64,000 nt of DNA from CAXXOK01 sp001604115 (GCA_034928535.1 JAYFOV010000029.1:1-64000); one strand, 5' to 3'; positions 40,557-50,700 are shown, numbered from the stretch's first letter. Numbers and translations are program-made. Notes: a model not told the origin generated them from the letters alone.

Positions 40557-41222
40557 TTACGGGCAGGCGGGCAACAGGGTGATGAGCGCGCCGTGCTCCC
40601 GGAGCCACGCGCGTTGGGTGCGGTAGGCGGGCAGAAAGTTTTCCACCTTGGCCCAGAACGCTGCGGAGTGGTTGGGGTGCGCAATGTGGCAAAGCTCATG
40701 GATGATCACATAATCCACCACATCCGGCGGGCAATGCAGCAACGCCCGGTTCAGGCTCAGGGTTCCTCGGCCGCTCATGCTGCCCCAGCGCCCCTTTGCA
40801 TGGGAGATGCGGATGCGTTGGGGGTGCAGCAGTATGGCAGCGGATAGCGCAGCCACGCGCTCCGTGAACACGCGCTTTGCCTGCGCGTCCAAAAAGCGGA
40901 GCACCGGCGCGAGGGAGGAGGTACCTTGCGGCACCAGCAGACAGTCGCCCTGCAAGCGCACACGCGCCGTTGCCGCAAAGTGCAGGGAAAGGGTCGCCCC
41001 CAGATAGGGGATGCCGGCACCTTCGGCCAGGGCAAAGGGGGGCAGTGCAGGCCGCAGTGCGATGCGTTCCCGCGTGCTAAGCACCCAATCCCAGTGATCA
41101 TCCACAAAAACGTCGATCTGGCTCACCGGCAGGCGCAGAGGGGCGCGTACCGTCAGCGCGCCTTGGTGATCCAACGCCAGCGCCAGCGTCTTGCGTTTGC
41201 TGCGCACGAGTTGGTAGCGCAT
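40557..41222 (-). CDS. YgjP-type M48-like metallopeptidase
   Basis: A 221-residue protein of the YgjP (DUF45) family. HELCHIAHPNHSAAFW near residue 174 gives the HExxH zinc site and the third ligand His; RWGSMSGRGTLSLNRALL before it is the family block. Members are intracellular and poorly understood. The ATG at 41222 (MRYQLVRSKR) is chosen over an upstream extension to 41309, which would run back over the end of the GNAT gene. It stands 11 bases before the GNAT gene in the same operon. Confidence 0.85.
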   Translation of the reverse strand: MRYQLVRSKRKTLALALDHQGALTVRAPLRLPVSQIDVFVDDHWDWVLSTRERIALRPALPPFALAEGAGIPYLGATLSLHFAATARVRLQGDCLLVPQGTSSLAPVLRFLDAQAKRVFTERVAALSAAILLHPQRIRISHAKGRWGSMSGRGTLSLNRALLHCPPDVVDYVIIHELCHIAHPNHSAAFWAKVENFLPAYRTQRAWLREHGALITLLPACP

Positions 41223-41233
41223 AAGCCCTCCGC

Positions 41234-42049
41234 TCAATCGTAATTGATGCCGGGGTAAAGGCATGCAGTGCGCAGGAAAGTGGCTCTGCAACTCTGTGCC
41301 AGCCTGCATTGCGGAATGTTGCGGCGGATCACCTGCGCTTCAAAGTTTTGCACGCCGTGCTCCTGCAGCATGTTCATGCCTGCGGCCAGCAACGTTTTGC
41401 CCAGACCCAGCCGGCGGAAATTCGGCGATACATACAGCCCGAAGATGTGCGCCGTATCGCCGGTGCCCGTAAACGCGATCTCGCCTACGATCTCTGAGCC
41501 GCGGGACAGGTACAGCGCCGTAAAGTGCGGCATGGTCATGTAGCGCTGCAACAGCGGCTGTTGGAGGGCATCCAGCCGGTAGGCGTTCATGCGCATCAAA
41601 AACGCGGCCTGCTCCAGCGGTTTTTGCAAGGGCACCTGACCCATTTCATAGCCCATGGGCGCACTGGGTTTGGCGTTGGGCATGGTCAGCTGCACCACAT
41701 CAAGGGCATCGTCTGCGGCAAAGCCGCTCTCCTGATAAAAGGAGAGCATGGCCGCATCCTGCATGCCGACCTGCGCAAACACGCGCGCACGAAGGTTAGG
41801 GGTCTGCTGGCGCAGTTGCACGGCACGCGCAAGCAAAGCCCCCAGCAGCATGTCCAGCCCGGGCCCTTTGGAATATACGTTCAGGTAAAGGTTGATCGGG
41901 CGCTCCGGGAACAGATAGGGGTGGTATGTCTGTACCAGATAGCCCTCCGCGACGGTCATGTTGGCGCTGTCCGCAACCAGAAAAACATTTTCCGGCGGCA
42001 GGCCATTATGGGTTTGCGGGGGATGGTAAACCTGCATAAATGCGCTCAT
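41234..42049 (-). CDS. GNAT family N-acetyltransferase
   Basis: A 271-residue protein with two GNAT halves. The C-terminal half has AHIFGLYVSPNFRRLGLGKTLL, the acetyl-CoA-binding R-x-x-G-x-G/A loop (RRLGLG); the N-terminal half is more diverged and may bind the acceptor. Substrate unknown. It is the first gene of a three-gene minus-strand run (GNAT, YgjP, hydrolase). Confidence 0.85.
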   Translation of the reverse strand: MSAFMQVYHPPQTHNGLPPENVFLVADSANMTVAEGYLVQTYHPYLFPERPINLYLNVYSKGPGLDMLLGALLARAVQLRQQTPNLRARVFAQVGMQDAAMLSFYQESGFAADDALDVVQLTMPNAKPSAPMGYEMGQVPLQKPLEQAAFLMRMNAYRLDALQQPLLQRYMTMPHFTALYLSRGSEIVGEIAFTGTGDTAHIFGLYVSPNFRRLGLGKTLLAAGMNMLQEHGVQNFEAQVIRRNIPQCRLAQSCRATFLRTACLYPGINYD

Positions 42050-42178
42050 CCTTTCCAGGCGCAGGCTGAAAATCGCCTGCCGTCCCTTGGTAAGCGTTTG
42101 GGTAACATTTTCATTTTACGCCGTTTTGGCGGAGGATGCAAGTCGGTGCCTGTTTGTTGGCACACACAGGGTGCGGCT

Positions 42179-42712
42179 TCAGCGGCAAAACTTGTCCACA
42201 TAAGCATCCAGGCATTTTTGGATCACTTCGCGTGCCTGCTGGGCATCGCGGAGCTCATCCACCACGGTTTCCTTGCCCTCCAGGTTCTTATAAACGCTGA
42301 AGAAGTGGCTCATCTCCGAGAAAATATGGGCGGGCAACTCGGAAATATCCCGGTAGCCGTTGTAGGTGGGATCCTGGAAGGGGATGGCGATGATCTTTTC
42401 ATCCAGCTTGCCCTGATCAAGCATGGTCAGCACGCCTACGGGATAGCACCGCACCAGGCTCATGGGCTGAATGACTTCGCTGGAGAGCACCAGCACATCC
42501 AGCGGATCCAAATCGTCCGCATAGGTGCGGGGGATGAGCCCGTAGTTGCTTGGGTAGTGGGTGGATGTGTACAGGATGCGATCCAGGATCAGATGACCGG
42601 TTTCCTTATCAAGCTCATATTTCTTTTTGCTGCCTTTCTCGATCTCGACCACAGCGATAAAATCGTTGGGTGTGATGCGGGCAGGAGAGATGTCATGCCA
42701 GATATTGCTCAT
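42179..42712 (-). CDS. ppa: Soluble inorganic pyrophosphatase
   Basis: A 177-residue family I pyrophosphatase. EIEKGSKKKYELDKETG holds the basic substrate site, YPSNYGLIPRT and the signature DDLDPLDVLVL the Mg2+ ligands. It hydrolyses PPi in the cytosol, drawing biosynthesis forward. AAGGAGGCC is 7 bases before ATG 42712. A good promoter overlaps the divergent promoter of the small lipoprotein gene. Confidence 0.95.
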   Translation of the reverse strand: MSNIWHDISPARITPNDFIAVVEIEKGSKKKYELDKETGHLILDRILYTSTHYPSNYGLIPRTYADDLDPLDVLVLSSEVIQPMSLVRCYPVGVLTMLDQGKLDEKIIAIPFQDPTYNGYRDISELPAHIFSEMSHFFSVYKNLEGKETVVDELRDAQQAREVIQKCLDAYVDKFCR

Positions 42713-42745
42713 TCAAATGGCCTCCTTATTCCGTGGGCAGCGATT

Positions 42746-42774
42746 ATTGTAACAAGCGCGCGGGGGAATGTAAA
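42746..42774 (-). promoter_or_regulatory. ppa promoter
   Basis: On the minus strand TTTACA (42769-42774) and TACAAT (42746-42751), each one base off consensus, are 17 bases apart. Confidence 0.8.
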
Positions 42775-42792
42775 GCTTTGCAGTGGAAAATA

Positions 42793-42801
42793 TGGTATAA
42801 T
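42793..42801 (+). promoter_or_regulatory. Extended -10 promoter of the small lipoprotein gene
   Basis: TGGTATAAT is a TGn-extended consensus -10; no clear -35 is needed or seen. It is placed back to back with the ppa promoter. Confidence 0.75.
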
Positions 42802-42850
42802 AGGGCATCGCGCGAGCATCGCGCGCCCATAGGAAAGGCGGTATGCAACC

Positions 42851-43081
42851 ATGAAAAAAGTCGCTTTATTGCTCCTGTGCCTGACCCTCGCACTGGCGTT
42901 GGCCAGCTGTGCCAAGGTAACCGGGGATAACAGCTTTCAAAACGGCACCCCTGGGGACACCACCCCTGTGAGCCAAGACGGTGCGCAAACGCAGCCGGAG
43001 CAGAACACGGCAACGGATGCTCAGCCTGTCGCGACCGATGCGCCTAACACAGACCCTAACGCAGCTGGATACAACGGTTGA
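42851..43081 (+). CDS. Small lipoprotein of unknown function
   Basis: A 76-residue protein with a lipoprotein signal (KKVALLLLCLTLALALASC, Cys 20) followed by a Thr/Asp/Gln/Pro-rich, probably unstructured tail of 56 residues. GAAAGGCGG lies 9 bases upstream. It would be fixed to the outer face of the membrane. The tail could be a linker only; nothing in it points to a ligand. It is followed after 117 bases by the reductase gene. Confidence 0.75.
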   Translation: MKKVALLLLCLTLALALASCAKVTGDNSFQNGTPGDTTPVSQDGAQTQPEQNTATDAQPVATDAPNTDPNAAGYNG

Positions 43082-43198
43082 CCGCATTTCACTGCTTACC
43101 GCTGGCCACGGCCAAGGATACCCCTGTAGCGCAGGGGCTGAAACATCCCCGACGACCCTACGCAGCCACCCAATCCCACCATTCAAGGAGGGCAATCC

Positions 43199-43822
43199 AT
43201 GAAGGTACTCATGATCAACGGAAGTCCGCACCTGCATGGCACCACGCGTCGCGCGCTGGATGAGGTGATCGGCATGCTGGATGCTGCCGATATCCAAAGC
43301 GAGGTCATGACCGTAGGGCATAAGTCGATTCGCGGCTGCATTGCCTGCGGCCGTTGCGACGGCCGCTGCCGTGCCTTTGATGATGAAGTGAACATAGCGC
43401 TGGAAAAAATGGAGGGGGCAGATGCGCTGGTGCTGGCAACGCCGGTCTATTTTGCTTCGCCAAACGGCACGCTGCTCAGCCTGCTGGATCGTATGTTCTC
43501 GGCCGGCAACGACGCTGCTTTCCTGGGCAAACCCGCCGCCTGCGTTGCAGTGGCACGCCGCGCGGGCACAACCGCCTCGCTGGATGTGCTGGCCAAGTAT
43601 CCGGGCATCCGCAGCATGCCGCTGGTCACATCCACCTACTGGACGATGGTGCACGGATCCGGCGCGCCGCAGGCGGAAAAGGATGAAGAAGGCATGGAAG
43701 TGATGAGAAATCTCGGGCGCAATCTGGCTTGGCTGCTGCGGTGCATCGAGCTGGGTAAACAGCATGGCGTGCCCGTGCCCCTGCCCGAAGAGCCCGGTCA
43801 CCGGACGGATTTTATTCGCTGA
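43199..43822 (+). CDS. NADPH-dependent FMN reductase-like flavodoxin-fold protein
   Basis: A 207-residue protein with MINGSPHLHGTT, the phosphate loop for FMN, GCIACGRCDGRC, a Cys cluster typical of the iron-sulfur flavoprotein/multimeric flavodoxin group, and ATPVYFASPNG for the flavin ring. It probably transfers electrons to quinones, metals or nitro compounds. CAAGGAGGG is 8 bases before ATG 43199. The methyltransferase gene follows after 10 bases. Confidence 0.88.
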   Translation: MKVLMINGSPHLHGTTRRALDEVIGMLDAADIQSEVMTVGHKSIRGCIACGRCDGRCRAFDDEVNIALEKMEGADALVLATPVYFASPNGTLLSLLDRMFSAGNDAAFLGKPAACVAVARRAGTTASLDVLAKYPGIRSMPLVTSTYWTMVHGSGAPQAEKDEEGMEVMRNLGRNLAWLLRCIELGKQHGVPVPLPEEPGHRTDFIR

Positions 43823-43832
43823 CGGAGGGCCT

Positions 43833-44639
43833 ATGAACGATTATCTCAGCCAAAACAAAGCCGCATGGGAAGAAGCGTTCGACCGCCGCATCAACAGCTT
43901 TGGCGAGGATCACGCCATGCGGTTGCAAACGGAGCGGCAACCCTTTTTAGCGCCGGAGGTGTGGGATGCGCTCTCGCCGTTGCCGCTGCAGGGCGCACAC
44001 ATCGCCCAGTTCTGCTGCAATAATGGCCGTGAGCTCATGAGCCTTGTCCGGCATACGGGCGCGCGAGCAGGCGTGGGGTTCGATCTGGCCGGCAACATCC
44101 TTGCACAGGCCAGACGCATTGCGGGAGAAACCGGCATTCCCTGCACGTTTGTGGAAGGGGACGTTTGCCAGGCGCCAGATTCGTACCATGGCCAGTTTGA
44201 CCTGATCCTGATCACGATTGGCGCGCTTTGTTGGATGAAGGATTTGGCGCCGTTTTTTGCCAAGGTGTATGCGTGCCTGAAACCCGGCGGCCGCATGCTG
44301 CTGCATGACGCACATCCAGTGACTGCGATGTTTGCCGTCCCGCAGGAGGAGGCGTTTGACCCGGAGAATCCGGCCCGGTTGGTATATGACTATTTCCGCA
44401 GTGATCCTTTTGTGGATACCTATGGGATGGTCTACCTGGCGGGGCAGGCGTATGACAGCAAACCGTTTACCAGTTTCAGCCACACGTTGGGCAGCGTGGT
44501 GACCCATGCGGTGCAAAACGGGTTAACCATCGAGCGGCTGACCGAGTTTAGCAAGGACATCAGCGATGATACCGCCGTCTTGGACGGCCTTGGCATCCCG
44601 CTGAGCTATCTATTGCTGGCGCGCAGGCCGCGCACGTGA
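43833..44639 (+). CDS. Class I SAM-dependent methyltransferase
   Basis: A 268-residue protein. Residues about 60-160 show the SAM fold, with IAQFCCNNGRELMSL as a motif I variant, GVGFDLAGN for the ribose Asp, and FDLILITIGALCWMKDL. The C-terminal half (MLLHDAHPVTAMF, YDYFRSDPFVDTYG) is typical of small-molecule methyltransferases. GGAGGGCC is right before ATG 43833. It is co-transcribed with the reductase; substrate unknown. Confidence 0.85.
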   Translation: MNDYLSQNKAAWEEAFDRRINSFGEDHAMRLQTERQPFLAPEVWDALSPLPLQGAHIAQFCCNNGRELMSLVRHTGARAGVGFDLAGNILAQARRIAGETGIPCTFVEGDVCQAPDSYHGQFDLILITIGALCWMKDLAPFFAKVYACLKPGGRMLLHDAHPVTAMFAVPQEEAFDPENPARLVYDYFRSDPFVDTYGMVYLAGQAYDSKPFTSFSHTLGSVVTHAVQNGLTIERLTEFSKDISDDTAVLDGLGIPLSYLLLARRPRT

Positions 44640-44654
44640 CCGCAATCAATAAGC

Positions 44655-44690
44655 AAAAAGCCGCCCCACATCCGATGGCGGCGGCCTTTT
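44655..44690. terminator. Two-sided terminator between methyltransferase and uppP
   Basis: AAAAAGCCGCC and GGCGGCCTTTT pair around a loop, with A-run and T-run on both sides. Confidence 0.75.
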
Positions 44691-44703
44691 GCAGTTTCGC
44701 CCG

Positions 44704-45558
44704 TCAGGGAAGCGGCACGGCTGTTGCTTGCGGCAGCAGATGCAGCGGTGCGCCATCGATCACGCCGGTGGCCTGCAAGGCAAGCACCACGATGCCCAGC
44801 ACGATCACATACAGGGCAAACCAGTTCAGCGACACCTTGGCGATGATCCGGAGCATAAACCGTATGGCCAGGTAGCCGCTTACGCCTGCCACCACCATGC
44901 CGACCACGATGGCAGCCCAATCCCCGGATTGGCTCAGCGCGCCACTCTTGTAGGCGCTGTAGCCCTCGCTCAGGAAGCTGGCCACAATGGCGGGCATGCT
45001 CATCATAAAGCTGAATTTGGCTGCGCTTGCCCGGCTCAGCTTGGCGCCCACACCGCCAAAGATGGTGGATCCGCTGCGGCTCACGCCGGGCAGCATACCG
45101 ATGACCTGCATCAGACCCATTGCCAAGGCATGGAACACGCCCACTTTCTCACCGGCCAACTGCAGGCGCTCATTGCGCTGCCCGATAGCCTGTGTCAGGA
45201 TCAGCAGCAGGCCGGTAAACAGAAAGCTCACACCCAGCAGCGCGTTGCTGGTTTCTAGCACATCCAGGGTATCGCCCAGGACCAGCTTGGCGGCCAGCGC
45301 GGGCAGAGATGCGACCACCAGCAGCAGCAGCGTCCGGTTACGGATGGGGTGGCGCAGCATTTCCCACCAGTCCCGCCAAAAGACAAGCAGTACGGCCACC
45401 AGTGAACCAACGTGCAGCAGAATGTTGAACAGCAGTTGGTGGGTCAGATCCAATTGAAACAATGCCTGGATCAGGTTCAGGTGACCGCTGGAGGAGATGG
45501 GCAAAAACTCCGCCAAGCCTTGCACCAGCCCCAGGAGCGCGCCTTGTAGAATGCTCAT
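44704..45558 (-). CDS. uppP: Undecaprenyl-diphosphatase
   Basis: A 284-residue membrane protein with eight segments. LAEFLPISSSGHLNL near residue 18 and MLPGVSRSGSTIFGG near 160 are the two catalytic motifs of BacA/UppP. It removes a phosphate from undecaprenyl pyrophosphate so the lipid carrier can be re-used for peptidoglycan and surface sugars, and can raise bacitracin tolerance. GGAACGAT precedes ATG 45558; a longer frame from 45624 runs over the promoter. Own promoter at 45596. Confidence 0.95.
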   Translation of the reverse strand: MSILQGALLGLVQGLAEFLPISSSGHLNLIQALFQLDLTHQLLFNILLHVGSLVAVLLVFWRDWWEMLRHPIRNRTLLLLVVASLPALAAKLVLGDTLDVLETSNALLGVSFLFTGLLLILTQAIGQRNERLQLAGEKVGVFHALAMGLMQVIGMLPGVSRSGSTIFGGVGAKLSRASAAKFSFMMSMPAIVASFLSEGYSAYKSGALSQSGDWAAIVVGMVVAGVSGYLAIRFMLRIIAKVSLNWFALYVIVLGIVVLALQATGVIDGAPLHLLPQATAVPLP

Positions 45559-45595
45559 GTGATATCGTTCCTTTCCGTGTGCATACGTCTGGCTG

Positions 45596-45624
45596 ATTAT
45601 ACACGATTTCCCGCGCGCTGTCAC
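45596..45624 (-). promoter_or_regulatory. uppP promoter
   Basis: On the minus strand GTGACA (45619-45624) and TATAAT (45596-45601) are 17 bases apart. Confidence 0.75.
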
Positions 45625-45671
45625 GCAGGGCCTGCATTAGGCAGCACGTGGATGCTCTGAGGAGGAATTGA

Positions 45672-46538
45672 ATGCGCAAACGCATTTGCGCCCTGGTACT
45701 TGCCCTGCTGTTGGCAGCGCTCCCTGCCTTGGCCACTGGTCAATCAGCGCCAAGCGACCCTATTGTACAGGCGCTTTTTATCAATGTAGGCAAGGCGGAT
45801 AGCGCACTGTTGTTGCTAGGCGAAAAGCGCTACCTGGTGGATGCCGGCAGCAAGGAAAGCGCGGCGGCCATGCTGGATGCGCTTGCTCATTTTGGCGTGG
45901 ATCGCCTGGAAGGCGTGTTCATCACCCATACGGATAAGGATCATGTGGGTGGGCTTGGCGCACTGCTCAAAAGCGGCATACAGGTAGAAAAACTCTATGC
46001 GCCCGCATACTTCATTCAGAAAAATATCCAGAAGCACCCGGTGTATCAATGGGTGACCGAGACTAAGGTGCCGTTTGCATGGCTCAACGCCGGGGATGTG
46101 CTGCCTGTAGCCGACGGAATCGAGTTTCGGGTGCTTGGCCCCCTCCAGCGGGATACGGAGGATGAGAACAATAATTCCCTCGTGCTGCACCTGGTCACCG
46201 CGCAGGGCGACATGCTCCTGGCTGCGGACATGGAGGAACCTGCCGAAACCATGCTGCTTCAGGCCGGGGCGGTGCCCAAAGCGGCTGTGCTCAAGGTGGG
46301 GCACCATGGCGATGATGATGCCAGCAGCAGCGGTTTAATCTACACTGTGCGGCCGCAAATCGCGGTGGTTTCGACCGACCGGGATGTGGCGGCAGGCACG
46401 CCCAAGCCTTCGGTCATGCGCAGGCTCTGGGATGTGGGTGCGGAAGTCCTGCTGACACAAAAAGCCACCTGCGGTGTGCTGGTCACGCTGCAAGGCGGCC
46501 AAGCCACAGGCCAACTGCTGGACTACCCGACGCCATAG
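45672..46538 (+). CDS. Secreted metallo-beta-lactamase-fold hydrolase, ComEC C-terminal type
   Basis: A 288-residue protein. Residues 1-21 form a signal peptide. The MBL core has D57 (LVDAGS), H86/D90/H91 in HTDKDHVGG, NNNSLVLHL, ADM, and KVGHHG, the motif order of the ComEC/Rec2 C-terminal domain and its free-standing relatives, which are thought to be nucleases or phosphodiesterases. GGAGGAATTG precedes ATG 45672. Exported, it would act outside the cell or on the membrane. Most relatives contain membrane segments; this one is free. Confidence 0.85.
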   Translation: MRKRICALVLALLLAALPALATGQSAPSDPIVQALFINVGKADSALLLLGEKRYLVDAGSKESAAAMLDALAHFGVDRLEGVFITHTDKDHVGGLGALLKSGIQVEKLYAPAYFIQKNIQKHPVYQWVTETKVPFAWLNAGDVLPVADGIEFRVLGPLQRDTEDENNNSLVLHLVTAQGDMLLAADMEEPAETMLLQAGAVPKAAVLKVGHHGDDDASSSGLIYTVRPQIAVVSTDRDVAAGTPKPSVMRRLWDVGAEVLLTQKATCGVLVTLQGGQATGQLLDYPTP

Positions 46539-46584
46539 CAACCCGGGGGTGCGGCACCGCCGCGCAGGCGCATATGCCGTGGTC

Positions 46585-46638
46585 AGGGAAAAGGGAAGCG
46601 GGTGCATGCATTCACATGCACCCGCTTCCCTTTTCCCT
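46585..46638. terminator. Two-sided terminator with 24-bp arms
   Basis: Arms 46585-46608 and 46615-46638 are perfect inverted repeats with a CATTCA loop; A- and T-rich ends give function in both directions. It lies between the MBL and degV genes. Confidence 0.85.
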
Positions 46639-46645
46639 GCAACGC

Positions 46646-47503
46646 TTATTCAACGAAATTGGCAATGATGCCCAACAACCCCGGGCCTGTATGGATGGCC
46701 AGCACCGGACTGACCGGCGCAATGAAGCTGTTTTGGATGTTGAGCACCTGCTTGAGCTTGTCCATCAAGACCTGTGCCTCTTCCAAGGCTTGCCCATGCA
46801 CCACGGAAAGGTTGATCTTGGCCTGGCCATAGCGCTTGACAGCCTCCTGCACCATGGTTTCCGCTGCCGCTTTATAGCCGCGCGCCTTGGCCAAGGTCTG
46901 GTAAACGCCGTCATCATTGACAAAAATGATCGGCTTGATGTTCAGCAAATTGCCGACCACGCCTTCCACCAGGCCGATGCGGCCGCCCTTGCGCAAATAT
47001 TCCAGCGTGCGGATCACATACATAGCCAATTGGGACTTGCGCAGTGACTTGGCCTTTTGAATGGCGGTTTCCGGATCGTCGCCGGCCTCAATGGCTTCGG
47101 CTACGGCCAACACCATCGCGCCCAGTCCGGTGGAAAGCGAGAGCGAATCCACCATGTGAATGTTCATCTTGCCTTGATAATCCTCTGCAATCATGCGCAC
47201 CATGTTAAATGTGCCGCTTAGCCCGGAGGAGATGCATAGGTGGATGGCATCGGTCACGCCATCGGCCAGCAGCCGATCATACAGGGCGCTCACATCCTCC
47301 GGCAAGGGCAGGCTGGTCTTGGGCAACTCGTGCTGGAGCAACTCATAGAGCTGTTCTTGGTTCAGCTCCACACGGTCGCGGTATTCTGCATGCTGGCACA
47401 CGATGCGCAAAGAAATCATATGGATGTCGTGTGCGGCCAACTGTTCGTCGCTAAGGTCGCAGGAGGAATCCGTGATGATCGCAATCCTCTTTTGTTCTGC
47501 CAT
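46646..47503 (-). CDS. DegV family fatty-acid-binding protein
   Basis: A 285-residue protein. IITDSSCDLS at residues 9-18, KTSLPLPEDVSALYD, LCISSGLSGTFN and GGRIGLVEGVVGNLLNIKP are the DegV signatures; the fold holds a fatty acid, and FakB-type members present it to a kinase. GGAGGGATA precedes ATG 47503. The promoter is at 47552. No FakA-type kinase is near. Confidence 0.93.
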   Translation of the reverse strand: MAEQKRIAIITDSSCDLSDEQLAAHDIHMISLRIVCQHAEYRDRVELNQEQLYELLQHELPKTSLPLPEDVSALYDRLLADGVTDAIHLCISSGLSGTFNMVRMIAEDYQGKMNIHMVDSLSLSTGLGAMVLAVAEAIEAGDDPETAIQKAKSLRKSQLAMYVIRTLEYLRKGGRIGLVEGVVGNLLNIKPIIFVNDDGVYQTLAKARGYKAAAETMVQEAVKRYGQAKINLSVVHGQALEEAQVLMDKLKQVLNIQNSFIAPVSPVLAIHTGPGLLGIIANFVE

Positions 47504-47551
47504 CTTGTCTATCCCTCCTTATGGAGCAGGACATAGCCCGCTAATCACTAT

Positions 47552-47579
47552 ATTATATCATGGCATGTGCCCGCGTCAA
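47552..47579 (-). promoter_or_regulatory. degV promoter
   Basis: On the minus strand TTGACG (47574-47579) and TATAAT (47552-47557) are 16 bases apart. Confidence 0.75.
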
Positions 47580-47654
47580 TGGCACAGGCGGTTTTGGTGC
47601 GTGTTTCACGGTTTGTTCATGGTTGTAATCAACGTTAATCTTGCGCCGCTTCCG

Positions 47655-47683
47655 TTGACAAAGGGTAGGCCTTGCTTTACTAT
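47655..47683 (+). promoter_or_regulatory. Promoter of the giant secreted protein gene
   Basis: TTGACA (47655-47660) and TACTAT (47678-47683) are 17 bases apart, about 70 bases before the start codon. Confidence 0.6.
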
Positions 47684-47751
47684 TTATCTTGGTTTACCTT
47701 GCGATCCTCTGCTTTTTGGGAGGGTCATGATACAGGAGGCGAAGCGCTGGC

Positions 47752-50700
47752 ATGGAGCAGAACAATTTCGGGCGCGCTGCGCGCCATATGGGGCGCTGGA
47801 TCAGGCATACGAAGTGCTGGGCTGTGGCGCTGCTCGCGGCGGCGATGCTGCTGGCTACTCTGCCTTTGGGGGCGCTGGCGCAGGGGCAAACGACCCTTTC
47901 GCTGGATCTGAAAGGTGTGACCCCCTCCGGGGTGGATTCATGGCTGTCCCTCTCGCTGACGGGGCGTTTTGATGTGTTTGTCGGCGGTGAAAACATTGGG
48001 CGCATCACCGCCAATCCGACGGCTGAGGCCCTGGCTGGCGGCGCCGCCGATACCTTGGTGATCACTGACCCAACGGCGACGGAAGCCATTCTGACACCTG
48101 TTGCCGAGGATTTTAGCGACGGCTTTCTCTGCGAAGGGGAAATAACCGTCCCCATTGCGCAGGGCGAAGCCAATCGCAAGACCGTATTTGCCTATGCACG
48201 GCGCGGCCTTTACCGTGTGCGCAACACGCTGGCGGACGGAACCCCCGCCGGGGGCGCGGAGTTCGCTGTGCTGGATACGAATGGCACGGTGGTCGCAAGC
48301 TTTGTCACCGATGCAGATGGCGGCTATACCGCACAGCAACCTTTGGATAACGGCACATATCAGCTGGTGCAGATGCGTGCGCCGGAAGGGGCGTTGCTGC
48401 TCACCAACCCCTTGCCCCTGACGGTGGACACCTTTTTTGGCACGCAGGAGAGCATGGCGACGGTGTCCGTCCAAAACGAATCTGCCCCGCTGTACAACGC
48501 CATGACCGGTACCCCGGTGCTGGCTGGGGGCAGCTTTACCCGGCAGAACGGCGCTTTTGTTACCGATATCATGCTGGATGGGCTGTGCAACGGCTCCAAT
48601 GATGTAGCGCTGTCCAACTACAGCGTCACACTGGCGCCAGCCACGCTGCGCAGCGACGGCGGCAAACAGAGCATAGGGAGCAACATCCTCAGCGTTTCCA
48701 GTGTGCGTGTGCAGGGCGGTCATGCTACCCGTGTTGCCGTACAGGCATTGGACGCGCAAGGCACCCCGGTTGGCAGCCCTGTGTGGGGCAACATTGGCGA
48801 TGTGCTTGCCCTGCAAGAGGCAGCCGGCGCAGTGGTTTCCTATTATAATGCGCAGGGGGATGCCACGCTTCCGGCCGGATTTGTGGCAGGCACTTTGCAG
48901 GCACAACTCCGCTATACCCCCGCCGCTACCGTGCCGGAAACGCGCGTGCCAGCCAGTGTGGACTGGACAGCGGCAGTCCAATATACCTTTACTTACCCCG
49001 GCGCGGATGGTATCAGCCAGGTGCAGGGTGCATCCATGATTCCGGAGGCAAAGCTGGCGCTGACCATTCCGGATGGGCGTATCACGGTGCAGGCGGTGGC
49101 CAATGCCGCCACGCTGGAAAACGGAACGCAAACCGTGGTGGTCGAGTCCATGCAGGAGCCGTTGGACGAAGCGATCCCTGCAGTGGTGATCTGCCTGCCG
49201 GAAGGCGCGCGCACGGATACCCAAATGCTGGCGGCCGGGCTGAGCCTCCTGCGCACAAAAACAGCCGATCAGGTGATGGTGCAGCCCGATGCATGGCTTG
49301 CAGGCAACATCAGCATCCCGATTTTGGCGGGAGATGTGCAGGCGATCACCATGCTGGTGCCCGACCCGCGCACGTTGCCGCCAACGGCCGAGCAGCCGGA
49401 AGGGAATCTCCTGCGCAGTGACACACACGAGGCAAACGCCCTGCTTGATGCTGTTTTTGGCGTGCGCGGCGGGAGCTATGCGCGTTACGATTTGTCTGTT
49501 CAGGGCGGCGTGGCAACCGGCAAGAACGCCGATGCGCTGGTGCTGCAGGTGCAGGGTACAGTGCGGGAGCAAAGCGGGCAGGTGGCGGCGCAGGATGCGG
49601 GGCTGGGCGTGCTGCTCACAGGGGAGAACGGTACCGTTTACGGTGCCCAGACTGATGCGCAGGGCAGTTTTGCCCTTTATGGTGATGCGGGCACCACACA
49701 GGGTCGGTTGCTTGCCACACTCCCAGAAAATGTGATGAGTGTAGCCACACAGGCCACGGAACAGGAAGTATGGCAGGAACTGGCTTTGCCCCAGACAGAC
49801 ATGCATATCGTATATGCACAGCTGAGCGGCGTGGCGGGCACAGTGATGGATGAAGCAGGCGAGCCGATTGCCGGTGCTTCCCTGAGCCTGACCCAGCAGG
49901 GCGCCGCCGTACGCTCCGCCACGGTGGATGCCAGCGGGGCCTATGCCTTGCATGCCATGGCGGCGGGTGAGTATATGCTGACGCTTTCGCTACCCGCAGG
50001 GCAGAACGCTGCTATCACCCGGCCGGAAGGCATGGCGCGGCAGGCCGATGGCAGCTATGCGCTTGCGGATGTATCGCTAACCTATGGGCAAACGCTGACC
50101 GTGGATGTAACGGCCAAGCTGCTGGGTGCACTGGGGGGCACGGTTTCCGAGGCTAACGCTCCGGTGGCCAATGTGACCCTTACCCTCACGGATGCAGCGG
50201 GCAAGGCTGCCACGATCACTACGGATGCTACAGGCAAGTATGCCTTCACCAATCTACCCGGTGGCAGCTACACGCTTGCCGTGGATGTGCCATCCGGACG
50301 TGCTGCCACGCTGGGTGCGGATGAATCGACCCGTAGTATCGGCATGCTCTCACAAGACTTTACCGTCCGTGCGGGCGAAACGATCCAAGCGGATATTGCG
50401 ATGGAAGCAACTGCTACCCTTCAGGGCAAGATTGCCGAACTGGGCGCAGGGCAGTCTATTGCGGCTGCATCCTTGACGGCGCAGCTTGCAGCTACCACGC
50501 AGGCGGATGGGAGTTTTACCTTCGAAGGCCTGGCCGAGGGGGACTATACCGTCTACGCGCCGCTGCCGCAGGGCAAAGCGCTTCTGGGGGATTCCCCTTG
50601 GCGCATTTCCGAAAAAGGTGACACCATCTGGCAAACGGTACATGTGGCGGCAGGCGAAACCCGCACCTTGCCGGCGGTGGAGTACATTGCCATGACCAGC

